A stretch of DNA of 64,000 nt from G963665495 sp963667575. Lineage in GTDB: Bacteria > Desulfobacterota > Desulfovibrionia > Desulfovibrionales > Desulfovibrionaceae. Below the pieces are notes generated by a model. The model ran no database searches and was not told where the DNA came from. It saw nothing but the letters and a program-made list of their open reading frames with translations. Below are positions 35,271 through 45,565 of this stretch, piece after piece (the stretch's first letter is position 1; each line of letters begins with the position of its first letter). A program made the translations under genes and the position numbers. Where the stretch lies: NCBI GenBank assembly GCA_963667575.2, contig CAXXHY010000035.1:349216-413215 (forward strand), given 5' to 3'.

Positions 35271-37801
35271 AAAAAATATTTATTCTCTGTATGCTTCTGG
35301 TCATTGTGGTGTCCGCTTTTGCCGTGGCCGGCGCCGTGGGCGTGTACATGTGGGCTTCCCGTGATCTGCCCGGGTTCAAGAAGATCGCGGACTACAAACC
35401 GCCCCTGGTCACCACGGTCTATGCCAAGGACGGCGAGATTCTGGGCTATCTGTATCGGGAAAAGCGTTTTCTGGTGCGCCTGGAGGACATGAACCCCATG
35501 CTGCCCAAGGCTTTTCTGGCCGCAGAGGACAAGTCCTTTTACGAGCACGAGGGCGTGGATCCCGTGGCCATCCTGCGCGCCACGATCAAGAACATCAAAG
35601 CCGGACAGAATGTGCAGGGCGGCAGCACCATCACCCAGCAGATCATCAAGCGCATTCTGCTTACCCCGGAACGCAAATACAAACGCAAGCTCAAGGAAGC
35701 CATTCTGGCCTACCGGCTGGAAAACTACCTGAGCAAAGACGAAATTCTGACCATCTACCTGAACCAGATCTACCTGGGGGCCAAAGCCTACGGTGTGGAA
35801 GCGGCCGCACGGACTTATTTCGGCAAGCACGTCCGGGATCTGACCCTGGCGGAATGCGCCGTACTCGCTGGTTTGCCGCCCGCGCCCTCGCGCTACAATC
35901 CCTACCGCCATCCGGAGGCGGCCAAGACCCGCCAGCTCTACGTGCTGGACCGGATGCTCGAGTTGAATTGGATTACCAAGGCCGAATACGACCAGGCCAA
36001 GGACGAGCCCCTGAAGTACGAGAGCATGGAAGATGTTTCCTGGAAAGTAGGGCCCTATTATCTGGAAGAAGTCCGGCGCTGGCTGGTGGACTATCTGAGC
36101 AAGGAAAATCTCGAAAAGCAGGGCATCACCCTGGAACGTTACGGCGAAGACGCCGTCTATGAATCCGGTCTGCACGTCTATACGGCCATGGATATCGACC
36201 ACCAGCGTGCCGCGGAAAAGGCCGTGCATGACGGACTGGTGGCCTCCTCCAAACGTCGCGGCTGGCAGGGCCCGCTGGAAAATCTGACTTCCCAGAAGGA
36301 CATAGAAAACTTTCTGCGCAAGGAATCCGTAACGCCCGGACTGGTCGCCTCGGGCGAATGGTTCAAAGTGCTGGTGACCAAAGTGGAGAACAAGGGCGCG
36401 CACGTACGCATGGGGCAGTACAAGGGGTACATCCCGGTGAGCACCATGGGCTGGTGCCGCAAGCCCAATCCCAAGCTGGCGCCCGAACAGGTGGCCAAGA
36501 TCACCAACGCGAACAAGGTGCTCAATCCCGGAGACGTGGTCTTGGCCAAGTGGCTGCAGCCCGAGTCCAAGGTCAAGGTTTCCCAAACCGGGGAAGAACA
36601 GGAAGAAGATACGGCGCCTGCCGTGCCGGACATGTCCGGAGAAGTGCAGCTGTCTCTGGAGCAGCATCCCAAGGTTCAGGGAGCGCTGGTGTCCATCGAA
36701 CCTCCCACGGGAGAAGTACGGGCCATGGTGGGCGGCTATTCCTTTGAGGACAGCCAGTTCAACCGGGCGACCCAGGCCTATCGCCAGCCGGGTTCGTCCT
36801 TCAAGCCCATTGTCTATTCCGCGGCAATGGACAACGGCTTTACGCCGGGATCCGTGGTGGTGGATGCGCCCATCGTGATCCGCTACGGCAAAAAGGTCTG
36901 GAAACCTGCCAACTTTTCGCACAAATTCTTCGGGCCCACATTGCTGCGCACGGCTCTGGCCAAATCCCGAAATCTGGTGACCATCCGTATCGCGCAGCGC
37001 ATCGGCATCCGCAAGGTCATCGAACGGGCCAAGGCCATGGGGCTTACTCCTGAGTTTCCGCCCTATCTGCCCATCTGTCTGGGCGCCGTGGCCGTAACGC
37101 CCATGAACCTCTGTCAGGCCTATACGGCCTTTCCCAGAGGCGGCAGCACCATCGAGCCGCAACTGGTGCTCACAGTCATGGGCCCCTGGGGCGAACCCGT
37201 ATACAAAAACGAACCCAAGGTCACCAATGCCATCAGTCCGCAGAACGCCTTTATCATGAGCAAGCTGCTGGAAGAGGTGGTCAATGGCGGCACCGCCACC
37301 CGTGCCAAAAAACTGGGCCGTCCGTTGGCCGGAAAAACCGGTACCACCAACGAGGAACGGGACGCCTGGTTCATGGGCTTCACTCCCTACCTGCTCACGG
37401 GCGTATATGTGGGCTTTGACCAGATCCGTCCCATGGGCAGATTCGAAACCGGTTCGCGCGCGGCCCTGCCCATCTGGCTGGAATACCGCATGGCCATTGA
37501 AAACAAATATCCGGAAGAGGATTTCAAGCAGCCCGAAGGCGTGGTTTTCCGCCAGGTCACCTTTGCGGACCGCCAGTCCGACGGAAGCCTGCGCAGCGGC
37601 ACCTATAATCTGCCGTTCATGACGCATGTTTCGCAGCACCTTCAGGGGCCGGAAAATGCGGAAGAAACAGCGGAAGAATATTACGGCAGCGAGGAAGCCG
37701 CTCTGGACGCCATCGAGCAGAATATCATCGACTCCACCCAGGGGGCTCCCGAGGAAGAACCCAAGGGCAAGGAAGAAGATCTGTTCAAACAGCTGTTCTG
37801 A
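35267..37801 (+). CDS. mrcA: Penicillin-binding protein 1A
   Basis: 844 residues. Signal anchor ILCMLLVIVVSAFAVAGAVG. The transglycosylase domain shows AAEDKSFYEHEGVD, GGSTITQQIIKR and EILTIYLNQIYLGAKAYG. An OB-like insert spans about residues 310-450. The transpeptidase domain has nucleophile SSFK (about residue 511), SRN in AKSRNLVT and KTGTTNEERDAWF. It polymerises and crosslinks peptidoglycan in the periplasm, anchored in the inner membrane. The acidic C-terminal tail (EEEPKGKEEDLFKQLF) is unusual in length. Last gene of the three-gene operon. Confidence 0.95.
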   Translation: MKKIFILCMLLVIVVSAFAVAGAVGVYMWASRDLPGFKKIADYKPPLVTTVYAKDGEILGYLYREKRFLVRLEDMNPMLPKAFLAAEDKSFYEHEGVDPVAILRATIKNIKAGQNVQGGSTITQQIIKRILLTPERKYKRKLKEAILAYRLENYLSKDEILTIYLNQIYLGAKAYGVEAAARTYFGKHVRDLTLAECAVLAGLPPAPSRYNPYRHPEAAKTRQLYVLDRMLELNWITKAEYDQAKDEPLKYESMEDVSWKVGPYYLEEVRRWLVDYLSKENLEKQGITLERYGEDAVYESGLHVYTAMDIDHQRAAEKAVHDGLVASSKRRGWQGPLENLTSQKDIENFLRKESVTPGLVASGEWFKVLVTKVENKGAHVRMGQYKGYIPVSTMGWCRKPNPKLAPEQVAKITNANKVLNPGDVVLAKWLQPESKVKVSQTGEEQEEDTAPAVPDMSGEVQLSLEQHPKVQGALVSIEPPTGEVRAMVGGYSFEDSQFNRATQAYRQPGSSFKPIVYSAAMDNGFTPGSVVVDAPIVIRYGKKVWKPANFSHKFFGPTLLRTALAKSRNLVTIRIAQRIGIRKVIERAKAMGLTPEFPPYLPICLGAVAVTPMNLCQAYTAFPRGGSTIEPQLVLTVMGPWGEPVYKNEPKVTNAISPQNAFIMSKLLEEVVNGGTATRAKKLGRPLAGKTGTTNEERDAWFMGFTPYLLTGVYVGFDQIRPMGRFETGSRAALPIWLEYRMAIENKYPEEDFKQPEGVVFRQVTFADRQSDGSLRSGTYNLPFMTHVSQHLQGPENAEETAEEYYGSEEAALDAIEQNIIDSTQGAPEEEPKGKEEDLFKQLF

Positions 37802-37875
37802 TAAGCCGATTGTCCGTTCTGCCGCCAATCCTGCGGCCGGGCGGGGTGATATGAGCGATACAAAAGGAGGGGCGC

Positions 37876-38220
37876 ATGCCTCATTTGAAGATTGAAACCA
37901 ATGTCGCGCTGGACGGCCAGGCGGCCGTGGCTCTGGCCAAGAAAGCCTCGGCCATGTGCGCCGAAACCCTGGGCAAGCCCGAACAATACGTGCAGGCCAT
38001 GGTCAAGGGCTCCGTTGCCCTGGTCCACGGCGGTTCGGTTGATCCCGCAGCCTACCTCGAACTCAAGAGCATCGGTCTGCCCAAAGGGCGCTGCAAGGAG
38101 TTTTCCAAGGCCCTGTGCGGATTTCTGGAAAGCGAACTGGGCATAAACCCGGGCCGGATCTACATCGAGTTTTCGGATCTGGACGGTTCGCTGTTCGGAT
38201 GGAACAACTCCACGTTCTGA
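37876..38220 (+). CDS. MIF/phenylpyruvate tautomerase-like protein
   Basis: 114 residues with AAGGAGG before the ATG. It begins M-P, leaving the catalytic N-terminal proline after Met removal, and continues PHLKIETNVAL. LVHGGSVDPAAYLELKSIG and RIYIEFSDLDGSLFGWNNSTF match the macrophage-migration-inhibitory-factor fold, including the C-terminal N-x-S-T-F. It probably works as a trimeric keto-enol tautomerase; the substrate is unknown. Its length is the family's usual. Confidence 0.88.
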   Translation: MPHLKIETNVALDGQAAVALAKKASAMCAETLGKPEQYVQAMVKGSVALVHGGSVDPAAYLELKSIGLPKGRCKEFSKALCGFLESELGINPGRIYIEFSDLDGSLFGWNNSTF

Positions 38221-38292
38221 TTTGCCGCCTTGCCTTCCGGATGTAACAATTATTCTGTAGGTAGTGTCTAATCAGCACGCGGGAGGATTGAA

Positions 38293-38730
38293 ATGCAGAC
38301 GGAAGCAAGGCTGAAAATTCTTTTTTTATGCACCGGCAACTCCTGCCGGAGCCAGATGGCCGAAGGCTGGGCAAAGGAGTTGAAATCCGACGTCCTGGAA
38401 GCCTGGTCCGCCGGGGTGGAAACCCACGGACTGAACCCGCGCGCCGTGCAATGCATGGGCGAAAGCGGGGTGGACATCTCCGGGCAGCGTTCCAAACTTG
38501 TGGACGAGCTGCCCGACATGACCTTTGACTATGTGGTCACCCTCTGCGGGGACGCCCACGAACGCTGCCCCATGATCTTCGGCAGGGGGCGCGTGCTGCA
38601 CCACGGTTTTGATGATCCGCCCGCTTTGGCAGCCGGACTCGACGATGAAGAGGAGATACTCTCCCAGTACCGCCGCGTCCGGGACGAAATAAAAGCATGG
38701 GTCGAGACCCTTCCGGAAGCCCTTTTCTGA
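38293..38730 (+). CDS. arsC: Arsenate reductase, thioredoxin-coupled LMW phosphatase type
   Basis: 145 residues with GGAGG upstream. The P-loop CTGNSCRSQMAEGW carries the C-x5-R-S motif. Two further Cys lie in VVTLCGDAHERCP, the pattern of thioredoxin-linked ArsC enzymes that shuttle a disulfide. It reduces arsenate to arsenite in the cytoplasm. No arsenite pump or ArsR lies next to it. It converges on pyrF; the palindrome GGCCTGATCAGGCC lies in the 20-base gap between them. Confidence 0.9.
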   Translation: MQTEARLKILFLCTGNSCRSQMAEGWAKELKSDVLEAWSAGVETHGLNPRAVQCMGESGVDISGQRSKLVDELPDMTFDYVVTLCGDAHERCPMIFGRGRVLHHGFDDPPALAAGLDDEEEILSQYRRVRDEIKAWVETLPEALF

Positions 38731-38750
38731 ATTTTTCCAAGGCGGCCTGA

Positions 38751-39467
38751 TCAGGCCTTGAGCGCCGCCGCGATCTCTTCCTGCATGCGCATTGCCATGG
38801 CCACCGGGTCGGCGGCGGTGCGTATGGGACGGCCCACCACCACATAATCCGCGCCCAGTCCGATGGCTTCGCCTGCCGTCAGCGAACGTTTCTGGTCGTC
38901 GCCCGGAATGGCGCTGTCCTTCGGACGGATGCCCGGAGTGACGATCATGGCGTCCGGTCCCAGCTCCTTGCGCAGCATGGCGGCTTCGCGTCCGGATGCC
39001 ACAACGCCCGTGAATCCGAGTTCCACGGCGCGTTTGGCCCGCGAGCGTACGATGTCTTCGATGGCGGCCGTGGCACCCATTTCGGCCATGTCGTCCTGGT
39101 TGAAGCTGGTCAGTACGGTCACTGCCAGCAGGCCGGCGTCCGCGTTGGCGGCCACAGCGCCCCGGCAGATGGAATCATTGCCGCCGTGCACGGTGGCGAA
39201 GGTGATCTTGCGGCCGTGCAGCTGGGCCACGGCGCGCTGTACCGTCACGGGCACGTCGTAGAACTTCAGGTCCAGCATCACCTTGTGGCCGCGTTCGGTG
39301 AGCCAGTCCACAAAGGGAAACCCCGCTCCGAGAAACAGCTCCAGCCCAACCTTGAAAAAGCGTATGGGGCCTTCAAGGCGCGTCACCCACTCCCTGGCCT
39401 GGGCCTCGTCCGAAACGTCCAGAGCAAAAATGATCCGCTCGTTCAATGCAATGTCTTTATGCGTCAT
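38751..39467 (-). CDS. pyrF: Orotidine 5'-phosphate decarboxylase
   Basis: 238 residues with AAAGGA before the ATG. IIFALDVSD, KVMLDLKFYDVPVTV (catalytic D-x-K…D), VTVLTSFNQDD, VTPGIRPKD and DYVVVGRPI are the family signatures. It decarboxylates OMP to UMP, the last step of de novo pyrimidine synthesis. Normal length. Single gene, preceded by a decayed palindromic repeat. Confidence 0.95.
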   Translation of the reverse strand: MTHKDIALNERIIFALDVSDEAQAREWVTRLEGPIRFFKVGLELFLGAGFPFVDWLTERGHKVMLDLKFYDVPVTVQRAVAQLHGRKITFATVHGGNDSICRGAVAANADAGLLAVTVLTSFNQDDMAEMGATAAIEDIVRSRAKRAVELGFTGVVASGREAAMLRKELGPDAMIVTPGIRPKDSAIPGDDQKRSLTAGEAIGLGADYVVVGRPIRTAADPVAMAMRMQEEIAAALKA

Positions 39468-39505
39468 ATCAAATCCTTTATTTAGGGGAGAGGAGGGGAT
39501 GGGGT

Positions 39506-39614
39506 GCCTCCGGCAGCTCAGGAACCCTTTTGTCCGGACTTGGCTGGATAAGATCTTCCAGGCTCCTTATGTCGCTAAGAATCTCCAAAAAAGGGTCTTG
39601 AGAATCTCCCAAAA
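39506..39614 (-). repeat. Dispersed palindromic repeat, decayed copy
   Basis: On the minus strand TTTTGGGAGATTCTCAAGACCC resembles the repeat start, and GGTTCCTGAGCTGCCGGAGGC the end, but about 60 bases (with a second GGAGATTCTTAG) lie between them. It sits after the VKOR gene stop, like a terminator. Confidence 0.5.
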
Positions 39615-39679
39615 TTTTTTGCTGGTAGAAAATGTATTCATGGTCCGAAGGCTATGCCTCAGGTAGCTTTAGAGCCGTA

Positions 39680-40606
39680 TCAGTCGCAGTCTTCTCCCGG
39701 CTTGTCGGAACAGCCGCGAAAGCCGCTGACGCCCGAAAGATCCAGTGCGGCGCCGGAGTCGCCGGAAACGCCTGTTCCGTTGTTCTTGCCGCTGCGCTTG
39801 GCAGCGCCCACCACCAGGGTCACGGGCACTTTTTCCGCACCGTAGCGGTACAGGGCCATCTTGTTGCGGTAGAGGCGGAAAAGCAGGTCCAGCCTGGGCG
39901 CACGCGTGGGCCGTACTGTACTGATTTCGTTGAAAAAGCGGCGCAGGCTGTCAGCAGGTTTCTGGCTGGCCAGCAACCGGTTGCGCAGCTCCTGGATAAG
40001 GACATCGTCGCCCTCATGTTCGGCAATGGGAATGAACGCCACAAAGGAGATATCGTTTTTCAGGGTGGTGAGCACGGCGTCCTTGCAGGCCGGGCATGTG
40101 GGCGAGAAAAAGAGCTTAACAGGAGCCTTGGGAGAGCCGAGAATGGGCCAGGGCTGGGCAAGCAGTTCGCTGGTGGTGGAGAAAACGCACGGACTGAACA
40201 GCAGCAGCCACACGGCAAGCAGGCTGAAAAGGGCCTTGCGCATGGGGAGCGCCGCATCCTGCGCGCGGATCTGGAAAAACAGGATCAGGGCAAAGAGGCC
40301 TCCGGCGATCATGCAGTTGAAGCAGGGCAGGGTCAGGGCCAGCCAGGCCAGCAGGATGCAGTCCGCGCCCACTCCGAGTCCGGAGAAAAACAGCGCCAGT
40401 TTGGCCTGCCTGGTCGCCAGCAGAATGGCCAGGAGCATAAAACCGGCGGTGCCGAACCACCAGAGGGATATGCCGAAAACGCTTACGTTATGGGTCAGGT
40501 TGCAGCCTTCGGTAACGCAGAGCGTTTCCGCGCCGCCCAGGGCTGCCGTGACGCAAAAGGCCGCGCCTACCAGTGAAAGAAAAAATGCGGCTATGGAAGT
40601 ACGCAT
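39680..40606 (-). CDS. VKOR-thioredoxin fusion, disulfide-forming membrane protein
   Basis: 308 residues. The VKOR-like membrane domain (residues 1-150) has the paired cysteines of CVTEGC and the quinone-linked CFNC (LPCFNCMIAG) within four to five helices. A thioredoxin-like domain follows, with CPAC in KLFFSPTCPACKDA. Such fusions oxidise periplasmic thiols and pass electrons to quinone. GGAGAATA precedes the ATG. It lies 25 bases after the RND pump gene on the same strand, probably co-transcribed. The C-terminal 50 residues (…GFRGCSDKPGEDCD) are low-complexity with two more Cys. Confidence 0.82.
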   Translation of the reverse strand: MRTSIAAFFLSLVGAAFCVTAALGGAETLCVTEGCNLTHNVSVFGISLWWFGTAGFMLLAILLATRQAKLALFFSGLGVGADCILLAWLALTLPCFNCMIAGGLFALILFFQIRAQDAALPMRKALFSLLAVWLLLFSPCVFSTTSELLAQPWPILGSPKAPVKLFFSPTCPACKDAVLTTLKNDISFVAFIPIAEHEGDDVLIQELRNRLLASQKPADSLRRFFNEISTVRPTRAPRLDLLFRLYRNKMALYRYGAEKVPVTLVVGAAKRSGKNNGTGVSGDSGAALDLSGVSGFRGCSDKPGEDCD

Positions 40607-40631
40607 GTAATATTCTCCGTCTAGATGATGA

Positions 40632-43600
40632 TTATTCAGCTTCAGTCTGTTCCGGGTGTAGTTTACGGTTTTTGCGCCATTCGTGGAAGCCCTGAAGCAG
40701 GTCCCATTCCACCGGCACGATGAACAGCGTCAGAGCCGTTGCCGTGCACAGTCCGGTGACGAATGTGGAAGCCATGGTGCCCCAGACCACGGAGTAGTTG
40801 GGGAACCCGACGGCCATGGGCAGCAGCCCCAGGGTTGTGGTCAGGGTTGTCAGCAAAATGGGGCGCAAACGGACGCGGATGCCTTCCCGTACGGCTTCCT
40901 TCCGTGTCATTCCCTGGGCGTAGAGGGAATTGATGAAATCTATGAGCACCAGCGAATCATTGACCACCACGCCGGTGACGCCCACCACGGCGATGAAGCT
41001 GTTCACGGTGAACAGCGTCTGGGTCAGCACCTTGCCGCAGACCACGCCGATGAGGGAAAAGGCCACGGCCGAGAGAATGATCAGGGGCTGGAGATAGGAT
41101 TTGAACTGGTTGGCCAGGATCAGGTAGATGATCAGCACCGCGATGACAAAGGCGTAGGACAGCGACAGATAGGAGCGCTGGGTGCTTTCGAATTCGCCGC
41201 CGAATTCTATGGAAGCGCCCGGATACTGCTCCCGGATGGTCTGATAAAAGTCGCGGACCTTGGCGATTATCACCGGTACGGAGGTTTTGCTCTGGGCGGC
41301 CTGGTTCAGGTTGCCTTCAATATTCACGGCGCGATAGCCGTTGTAGCGGCGCAGTGCGCCGGGTTCGTTGTAGGCCTCCACTTTGCAGAGGTCGCTGAGC
41401 CGGATGGGGCCGGAATCGTCCTCGATAAGGGGAATGGCCAGAGCCTGCTCGGGCGAATCAAAAGCCTCCGGACTGAATCCGAGCTTCATGTCGATGTCTT
41501 CATCCGGAGTGCGGAATTTGCCGATATAGCGGCCGTCCAGAACGCTGGCGGCCAGGCTGGCCACCTTGGACGGATTGAGCCCGTATTCGGAGGCGCGGTC
41601 TTCCCTGACCCGGAAACGGAAAATGCGGTTGGGCTCGCTTACGTCCGTATCCAGGTCCGCCACATAGGGGCCGATGTCCGGACTGCGGCGCATGAAGTCG
41701 AGCATGGTGCGGGACAGCGTCTGCACCTGGTCCGGCTCCGTACCCAGCACCCGGACATTGATGTCCTTGCCGCTGGGAGGTCCGCCCCGTTCGGCCCGGA
41801 TCTTGACGGTATACCCGTCCTTTTCGAAAGTCTGTTCGATGCGGCGCCGCATGTTTTCCAGGTGCTGCGTGGGGTCGTTGTCCGTGGTGTCCTTGAAATG
41901 CTGGTCGTCCCGGGCCGGCATGGTCACGGCCACATTGCCGTAGTTGTTGCCGTAGATCTGCTGGTAATCCTCGGTGACGTAGAAACCGGCCATGCCCACC
42001 GCCGAGGCGGCCATGCCCGGACCGTCGGCCATGATGAACCGGGAAATATCCTTGAGTTTTTCGGATATGGTCTCCACCGGAGTGGTGGAGGGGCCGAACA
42101 GGTTGACGTAATAGAGGTTGTAATCGTCCGGGTAGAATTTGATGCGGATCAGATTGGATTTGCCCATGGCGGAAGCGCCCAGAATCGCGATGGATACGGC
42201 GAAGGCGATCAGGACGATGGTCAGGCTGAGATAACGGAAGCGCAGGGTGAACGAGGTCACCAGTCTGGTCAGCCAGCGGAATCCCATGAGCAGGAGATTG
42301 TCTTTTTCCGGATCTTTCCCCGGCTTCGGACGCGGTCCCCAGTCCAGATAGTGCAGGGGCAGGATGAACAGACATTCCACCAGGGAAGCCGTGATGGCAA
42401 AGGCCACGGCCTTGGGGATCAGAGAAAAGAATTCGCCGGTGCTGCCGGTCATGATCAGCATGGGCAGAAAAGCCGCCACCGTGGTGGTGGTGGCGGAAAT
42501 GACCGGAAAGGCCACTTCGTTGGTGCCGTCCACAATGGCCGTTACCAGCGGGTCGCCTTCCTGCACATGGCGGTAGATGTTCTCCACCACCACGATGGCG
42601 TCGTCCACGATGATGCCCGAGACCAGCACAAAGGAGAACAGGGTGATCTCATTGAGCGAGTTGCCGGTCAGGTACATCAGGATCATGGTGGTCAGAAAGG
42701 AAAAGGGGATGCCCACGGTGGTCAAACAGGCGTTGCGAAACCCCATGAAATACCAGATCAGCAGCGAGACCAGAATGACGCCCACCAGCAGGTTCAGCCC
42801 CAGGGTGTCCATGGCGTCGTTGATGTAGATGGTGGAGTCCTGGGTTTCCACCAGCTCCACGCCTTCCTGCTGCAGCTGCGGACGGAACTGGGCGATTATC
42901 TTGTCCGCGGCTTCCTTGATGTCCAGGGCGTTGCCCGCTTCGGTCTTGATGATCTTCAGCGAGACGCCGTCGCGTCCGTTGATGGTGGTGATCACCGTTG
43001 GGTCGCTGTAGCCCAGCTCCACTGCGGAGGCCACATCGCGGACCCGGACGAACGAACCATCGCCGTCGCGCCGGACAATGACGCTGAGGGCCTGTTCGCT
43101 GGAACGGAATTTTTCGTCCACTATGACCACGAATTCGCCCTGTTTGTCCTTGAAATCTCCGGCCGGAATGGAAATATTGGATGCGTCCAGAGCAGTGGCC
43201 ACTTCCTCGAAGGTGACCCCCAGCCGCGACAGGCGCGCGGGGTCCAGATAGATCTTGAATTCGCGGTCGTACTCGCCCTGGAGTTTGACCTCCTGCACGC
43301 CGGGGATCCGCTCCAGGGGGATCTTCAGCTCTTCGGCCATCAGAGAGAGGGCCCGGTTGCTGCGATCGCCGGAAAGATTCACGCTGACCACGGGCAGCCA
43401 GTCCGAGGTTTTGATGCTCACAAAGGAGGGCGGGTCCGCGTCCTCCGGCAATTCCTTCTGAATATTGATGATCCGGAAGCGCACTTCCTTGTAGAGGTCT
43501 GCGTAGTCCGTGTCGTCGTCAAATTTTATGACCACGCTGGAACGCCCGCGATAGGATGTGGACTGGATGAACTCCACGTCTTCCAGGCCTTCCAGGGCAT

Positions 43601-43812
43601 CTTCGATTTCCTGGGTGATCAGCGCTTCCACTTCTTCGGGACTGGCGCCGCGGATAGGTGGTGGAAATAAAGACCTTGCCGAAATTGACCAGCGGATAGC
43701 GTTCCACGGGCAGGGCGCCAGCAAAGAAAATGCGCCTACTACCATGAGCAGACACAAAGATCAGGTTGAAAAAGACATTCTGCGCAAGGGTAAACCGGAC
43801 AACGGACTTCAT
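40632..43812 (-). CDS. RND efflux transporter, AcrB-type (N-terminus frameshifted)
   Basis: About 1060 residues when joined. The ATG at 43812 begins MKSVVRFTLAQNVFFNLIF. Between 43660 and 43760 the frame changes three times before settling at GASPEEVEALITQEIEDALE. The rest is intact: porter domains, twelve helices, and helix-4 charged residues in GIIVDDAIVVVENIYRHVQE. Proton-driven export across inner membrane and periplasm. No membrane-fusion protein or TolC gene lies next to it. The downstream partner is a disulfide-forming protein. The frame breaks look like sequence error because the protein is otherwise full length. Confidence 0.85.
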
Positions 43813-43990
43813 GGGCTCTTGACCGCATCGCAATGGGGTTGAAACAACATGGAGACTGGTCCTGCGGGTAAACAGGACATACCGATGCTGGCTATAGATG
43901 TTTTTTGAAACAGCGTCTACCCATTGGAACTTTTTTCGGAGACAGACGGCAGGGGGCGAACAGGCGCTTCAACGTGTGACCGCCGTGGAA

Positions 43991-44197
43991 TCAATCGGCA
44001 GAGTCCTTGCTGTCGCTTTCGTCCAGCAGCGGCAGCAGAGCCTTCTCGTCGGATTCAAAGACCTTGTGCTTCATTAGAAAAGTGGCGATGTTTTTCATGG
44101 ACCGCGGATTCGCCGCCACGGTTTCCGGAAATTCCAGCCCCAAATCATTGAAGCGGTCCAGGTAAGCATCGTCCTGGCCAGGTGTTTTATGTTTCAT
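43991..44197 (-). CDS. Small acidic hypothetical protein
   Basis: 68 residues: KHKTPGQDDAYLDRFNDLGL, SMKNIATFLMKHKVFESDE, and an acidic tail LLDESDSKDSAD. Soluble, no recognised family, no good ribosome-binding site. It reads like a real protein by composition and lies on the same strand as the RND gene, 180 bases upstream of it. Confidence 0.5.
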   Translation of the reverse strand: MKHKTPGQDDAYLDRFNDLGLEFPETVAANPRSMKNIATFLMKHKVFESDEKALLPLLDESDSKDSAD

Positions 44198-44787
44198 TGG
44201 GCGTCATTGTGCATCTCACTGCCTGTTGTCCGGGGCCTGTTCTTTTTGGGAACGTATATTATGGCTCAAACTGGATTTTATGACAAGACAGGTTTTTAAT
44301 ACAACTGAAAGGGAACATCTGCAAAAAAATGAAAAATGCTGTACAGTACGCTGTAATGTGGTAAAATTTTGCTGGAATTTCATCGGGCCTGGCGGGCAGG
44401 TACGATAAAAATATTGCCAGATATGTGTAACGAGGGTATAGCCCTCGCTCCATGGTCGGCCGGAATATTGCGGCCTGCGGTTTATCAGACAGTAATCGTT
44501 ACAGAAAATTTTCATTTTTCTGCGCCTGAGTTATAAGCACGGACCCGCCATTGTCGGGTGCGGCGGCAAACGCCGCAGGAGCTGGGTGTTATGTCTTTTC
44601 CGCTCCCTGCCAGTGTCGGAACACAAGGTACGTAAGTCCTTGCTGACACTGGTCACATGAACAGCCGCGCCGCACGCGGGGGCAAGCGGCGATGGTCGCG
44701 CGGAGATGGTAGTTGGATTTTTTCGCTTCCATCAATAATAACATAGGAAATGCGGCGGGAATTCCCGTCAGGATATAGAGTGAGAAA
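44198..44787. other. Intergenic region with several hairpins
   Basis: No gene. Hairpins: CGAGGG/CCCTCG near 44430-44450; GCGGCG/CGCCGC near 44560-44576; and a larger one with CCAGTGTC at 44608-44615 pairing GACACTGG at 44644-44651. This may be a structured leader for the exporter genes, but it matches no riboswitch I know. Confidence 0.35.
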
Positions 44788-45565
44788 ATGGACGGAGCGC
44801 TTATCAATCAGGCGGAAACGCATGATGCAATAGATCTTGCACTTTGGGCCGGGGAAATGATGTTCGGCTCGGGAGCGGAAATAGACAAGGTGCAACGGGC
44901 CATAACCAGCCTGCTGAACACCTGCCAGTGCGAAACCATCAGTATTCTTGTGGCCCACAACGCCCTGATGGTCACCATCACGCGCCGGGGGGTTGACCCT
45001 TACCAAAGTACGGACCATCGCGGGCCACGGCGTGGACTTCAAGAAGGTCACGGAAATATACGCCCTGGCCAAGGACGCGCAGAACAACGGTTATGATGCG
45101 AATAAAAATCCGCAAGGAACTGCGGCGGATCGCAGATGACGGGCCCATTTATTGTTCGTCCTTCGTGGCCCTGGCCACAAGCGTTGCCTGCGGCGGATTT
45201 CTGGTCTGTTTCGGAGGCGGCCCGCGCGAGTTCCTGGCCACGGTTCTGGCCGCGTTCATCGGCCTGCTCGTACGCTTCAAGCTCACCAGGCTGCAGTACA
45301 ATGTCATGCTGGTGTTCGGCCGTCAGTTCCTTTGTCTCCAGCGTGGCGGCCATTCTGCTGGGAAACCTGGTGCATCAGCCGGACCTGGTCCTGGCGGCTT
45401 CGGTGCTCTACCTGATTCCGGGCGTACCGCTCATCGATTCCATAGAAGAGCTCATTCGCGGCTATGTGACCGTGGGGCTGACACGGGGCATCATGGGCAT
45501 AGCTCATGGTGGCGTTCCTGGCGTTCGGCATGCTGCTTGCCCTCAGCCTGAAGGAGATGTTCTGA
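44788..45565 (+). pseudogene. ThrE/YjjP-like exporter subunit (several frameshifts)
   Basis: Joined frames read MDGALINQAETHDAIDLALW, GEMMFGSGAEIDKVQRAI, ISILVAHNALMVTIT, LTLTKVRTIAGHGVDFKKV, KIRKELRRIADDGPIYCSSF, FVALATSVACGGFLVCFGGG, SSFVSSVAAILLGNLVHQPD, LIPGVPLIDSIEELIRGYV and FLAFGMLLALSLKEMF. This is the ThrE N-terminal domain (YjjP), about 258 residues. Breaks lie near 44990, 45095, 45320 and 45507 and mostly fit single inserted bases. With the next gene it would form a threonine/serine- or dicarboxylate-type exporter; substrate unproven. Confidence 0.7.

Noticed and set aside
35033..37828. Open frame of about 930 codons antisense to the PBP1A gene
   Set aside because: Mirror of the GC-rich codon pattern of mrcA, which has full catalytic motifs; the antisense product is low-complexity with no family features.
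40683..43670. Open frame of about 995 codons antisense to the RND pump gene
   Set aside because: His/Gly/Gln-rich shadow translation; the minus strand encodes an unmistakable RND transporter.
44530..44710. A fluoride, c-di-GMP or cobalamin riboswitch ahead of the exporter
   Set aside because: GGCGATGG near 44688 recalls the fluoride motif, but the rest of the consensus is missing; no GEMM or B12-box match.
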